A DNA stretch of 64,000 nt from Pedobacter sp. ok626 (GTDB taxonomy: Bacteria > Bacteroidota > Bacteroidia > Sphingobacteriales > Sphingobacteriaceae). The position numbers were made by a program, and so were the translations under genes. Location: the NCBI RefSeq assembly GCF_900100435.1, contig NZ_FNEX01000006.1:186001-250000 (forward strand), read 5' to 3'. The notes beneath the pieces were generated by a model. The model saw nothing but the letters and a program-made list of their open reading frames with translations. It was not told where the DNA came from and did no database searches. Positions 61,959 to 64,000 of this stretch are shown in pieces. The first letter of the stretch is position 1, and each line of letters begins with the position of its first letter.

Positions 61959-62855
61959 ATGGTTAACTTAGAATGGTTCAGGACATTTAAAGCTATTTAT
62001 GAAACCGGGACACTTACTGGTGCTGCTGAGGCATTGTATATCTCGCAACCGGGAGTGAGTTTACACTTAAGCTCGCTGGAGTCTTATGTTGGTTATAAGC
62101 TTTTCGACAGAACATCCAGGAGAATGATCTCGACAGAAAGAGGGAAGGTACTTTACAATTATATCCTCGAATCTTTAACTAAATTGGAAGAGGCAGAAAG
62201 GCATTTCCACAAAAGTGTAGAGAAAGACATCCCAACCATAAGCATCGGGATGTGTTTTGAGACCTTTCAGTTTACTTTAGAATCCTATTTGCCAACGCTT
62301 CCTTTTAATGTGATTATCAAGTTTGGAGAGTATCCACAAATGTTGAATGATCTGGATAGCGGTATCCTGGATCTGATCATCACTCCTCAAAAAGGAGATT
62401 ATAAAGGTTTGTCTTATGAGCCTTTTTTTAAAGAAAAAATTGTACTGGTTTGTGGGGCAAAAACGGTTACTGGAGACTTCGAAAATTTAACTAAAGCCAA
62501 AGATATTAATGGGCAGTTGGACTGGTTAAAACAGCAAACCTGGTATGGTACTACTGGGGATATGGAACACCAACGCAGATTTTGGCACAATAACTTTGGT
62601 AAACGACCCGACTTTAAACCCAACTATATTGTACCCAATTTGTGTTCTATTTTAAGATGTTTAAGTGCAGGTAATGGCATTGCGGTAATGCCTGATTTCT
62701 TGTCTAAACAAGAACTTGATCAGGGAAGTATCAAAGTGCTATGGGAGGGAAATGATCCTATAGAAAATACCTTATACTTTGGTACCCGTAAAAAAACAAT
62801 TTATGAGGAGCAGATCAAAACCATCAAAGAGATATTTTTGAAAGAAATGGTTTAA
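61959..62855 (+). CDS. LysR family transcriptional regulator
   Basis: 298 residues from ATG 61959 (MVNLEWFRTFKAIYETGTLT); the TACATTTG box at 61933-61940 argues against the upstream ATG at 61938. The N-terminal HTH is GAAEALYISQPGVSLHLSSL followed by LFDRTSRRMISTERGKVLYN; the effector domain has a substrate-binding-protein fold (PFNVIIKFGEYPQMLNDLDS). It is divergent from the MdaB-like reductase gene and probably regulates it. Confidence 0.93.
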   Translation: MVNLEWFRTFKAIYETGTLTGAAEALYISQPGVSLHLSSLESYVGYKLFDRTSRRMISTERGKVLYNYILESLTKLEEAERHFHKSVEKDIPTISIGMCFETFQFTLESYLPTLPFNVIIKFGEYPQMLNDLDSGILDLIITPQKGDYKGLSYEPFFKEKIVLVCGAKTVTGDFENLTKAKDINGQLDWLKQQTWYGTTGDMEHQRRFWHNNFGKRPDFKPNYIVPNLCSILRCLSAGNGIAVMPDFLSKQELDQGSIKVLWEGNDPIENTLYFGTRKKTIYEEQIKTIKEIFLKEMV

Positions 62856-62876
62856 TGACGCATCATTAAACCATTT
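62845..62876. terminator. Bidirectional terminator after the lysR-type gene
   Basis: A perfect 13-bp stem (AAATGGTTTAATG with CATTAAACCATTT) and a 6-base loop, containing the LysR stop codon and lying 2 bp from the stop of the convergent gene. Confidence 0.7.
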
Positions 62877-62878
62877 TA

Positions 62879-64000
62879 TTAACCGAAGAATAAATAGCAA
62901 AGACCTATTGCGGTGCAAACCCCAACTAAGTCGGCCAGTAGCATCGCGCCAATTGCGTAACGTGTATTTTTTATATTTACAGCACCAAAATAAACGGCAA
63001 CTACATAAAATGTAGTATCAGATGCACCCTGGAATATTCCAGAAAGTCGGCTGGCAAAAGAATCAGGACCATAGGTTTCCATGGTGCTTACCATCATTCC
63101 TCTGGCAGCACCACCACTTAGCGGTCTGATTAAAGCTGTTGGTAAACCTTCAACGAATCGCGTATCAGCCCCTAAGGAAGCGAATAGTGCTTTTATAGCG
63201 CCAATCACCACATCAAAAGTACCACTTGTACGCAATAAGCTTATGGCTACCAGCATTCCAACTAAATAAGGAACAATTCTAATTGCGGTATCAAAGCCAT
63301 TTTTTGCACCATCAATGAAAGCATCAAATACATCAATTTTTTTGTAAAGTCCACCCAACACAATTACCAAAAAAACGAATAGAATCAAACCGTTGCTCAG
63401 CATTCCCGAGAACGATTTAATGCCATCTGCGTTAAGGCGAGTAATATATAAAACCAATAAAACAATGATAAACGAGATGCTTAAAACCCATCCAATGACT
63501 ACGGGTTGTAAAAGGTTAATCTTTTGTTTGAAGGAAACAATCATCATTGCTGTGATTGTACCTACAAAGGTTACGATCAAGCAAGGTATAAATATATCCG
63601 TTGGATTTGAGGCGTTTTGCGATGCACGGATGGCAATTACACTTACAGGGATCAGGTTTAATCCTGCCGCGTGAAGGCACAGAAACATAATCTGAGCGTT
63701 GGATGCAACATCTTTACTTGGATTTAGTTCCTGCAAACTTTCCATTGCTTTTAATCCGAATGGTGTTGCTGCATTGTCCAATCCTAATAGATTGGCTGAG
63801 AAATTCATAATCATGTGCCCCATAGACGGATGTCCTTTGGGGATGTCAGGGAATAATTTTGAAAAGAAGGGACCTACAATCCGCGACAATAAACGTATGC
63901 CGCCAGCTCTTTCTGCGATGCTCATCAAGCCCATAAATAGTGCTAAAATCCCGATCAGTTTAAGACAAAGCTCTACTGCAACCCAGCAGGTTTGAATGAT
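62879..64000 (-). CDS. Fused SpmA/SpmB-type nucleoside-recognition membrane protein (5' end outside window)
   Basis: 373 codons are visible; the frame stays open to the right edge, so the start lies outside. An ATG at 63934 is internal (the open frame upstream reads VAVELCLKLIGILALFMGLM). Multiple hydrophobic segments and the gate motifs MNFSANLLGLDNAATPFGLK and ALIRPLSGGAARGMMVSTME are those of SpmA and SpmB, two separate spore-maturation proteins in Bacillus, here in one chain. Such proteins occur in non-sporulating bacteria; their role is unknown. Confidence 0.85.
   Translation of the reverse strand: MIQTCWVAVELCLKLIGILALFMGLMSIAERAGGIRLLSRIVGPFFSKLFPDIPKGHPSMGHMIMNFSANLLGLDNAATPFGLKAMESLQELNPSKDVASNAQIMFLCLHAAGLNLIPVSVIAIRASQNASNPTDIFIPCLIVTFVGTITAMMIVSFKQKINLLQPVVIGWVLSISFIIVLLVLYITRLNADGIKSFSGMLSNGLILFVFLVIVLGGLYKKIDVFDAFIDGAKNGFDTAIRIVPYLVGMLVAISLLRTSGTFDVVIGAIKALFASLGADTRFVEGLPTALIRPLSGGAARGMMVSTMETYGPDSFASRLSGIFQGASDTTFYVVAVYFGAVNIKNTRYAIGAMLLADLVGVCTAIGLCYLFFG

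Noticed and set aside
1..64000. tRNA, rRNA, insertion sequence, prophage or defence system
   Set aside because: No transposase, integrase, restriction, toxin-antitoxin or CRISPR-associated motifs and no tRNA-like or rRNA-like sequence were recognised by eye; a tool scan could still find short elements.

Overview
The window looks like a chromosomal segment of a Sphingobacteriaceae bacterium (Bacteroidota) close to Pedobacter. The signs are two ECF sigma/FecR/TonB-receptor sets, one SusD lipoprotein, type IX secretion (T9SS) signals, a heparinase I very like the Pedobacter heparinus enzyme (Cys135 and His203 kept at the same numbers), and many copies of the Bacteroidota -7 promoter element TAnnTTTG. 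I see no rRNA, tRNA, CRISPR array, phage or insertion sequence. Base and codon use look uniform.

Layout. 1-5740: amino-sugar utilisation locus (GH109-like enzyme cut by the window edge, FucP/NagP-type transporter, a second Gfo/Idh/MocA oxidoreductase, NagA-like deacetylase, LacI regulator) with a good LacI-type operator. 5841-16019, minus strand: ECF sigma, FecR, SusC, SusD, then three exported proteins, two of them redox-type (TlpA thioredoxin, unknown 502-residue protein, DsbD N-domain protein). 16201-17613: HxlR regulator with a SnoaL-like protein and a nitroreductase-like protein, linked by a shared 38-bp block. 17905-26460: exported metalloprotease, AraC/MFS/hydrolase operon, GNAT acetyltransferase, SDR plus AraC. 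26528-29861: minus-strand operon of a glyoxalase-like protein, NamZ exo-muramidase, RibD/DHFR-like protein and a membrane class III nucleotide cyclase. 30045-31250: DUF763. 31326-37360: second sigma/FecR/TonB-receptor set ending in a lipoprotein. 37364-38683: HxlR regulator divergent from an NmrA/QorB-like reductase. 38822-41191: GMC dehydrogenase with its Tat-exported small subunit. 41307-43438: ergothioneine genes egtB and egtD. 43450-44946: pentapeptide protein, TetR and a small HMA-fold protein. 45051-46646: heparinase I and truncated haemoglobin. 46757-49995: ABC-F protein and L,D-transpeptidase. 50436-61210: giant T9SS adhesin with sixteen 234-bp repeats, PorP/SprF partner and TonB. 61248-64000: MdaB-like reductase divergent from LysR, and a fused SpmA/SpmB-type membrane protein cut by the window edge.

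The most interesting unnamed signal is a matched pair of terminator-like hairpins lying antisense in the leaders of both FecR-controlled TonB receptors. Each is preceded, on the antisense strand, by a TAnnTTTG element at the receptor start codon. This arrangement predicts small antisense RNAs of about 90-110 nt that repress the receptors. Other regulatory observations are the shared HxlR block, a redox-type HxlR operator on a promoter -33 box, a LysR-locus perfect palindrome, and promoters whose -7 box lies only 5-7 bases before the start codon (possible leaderless mRNAs).
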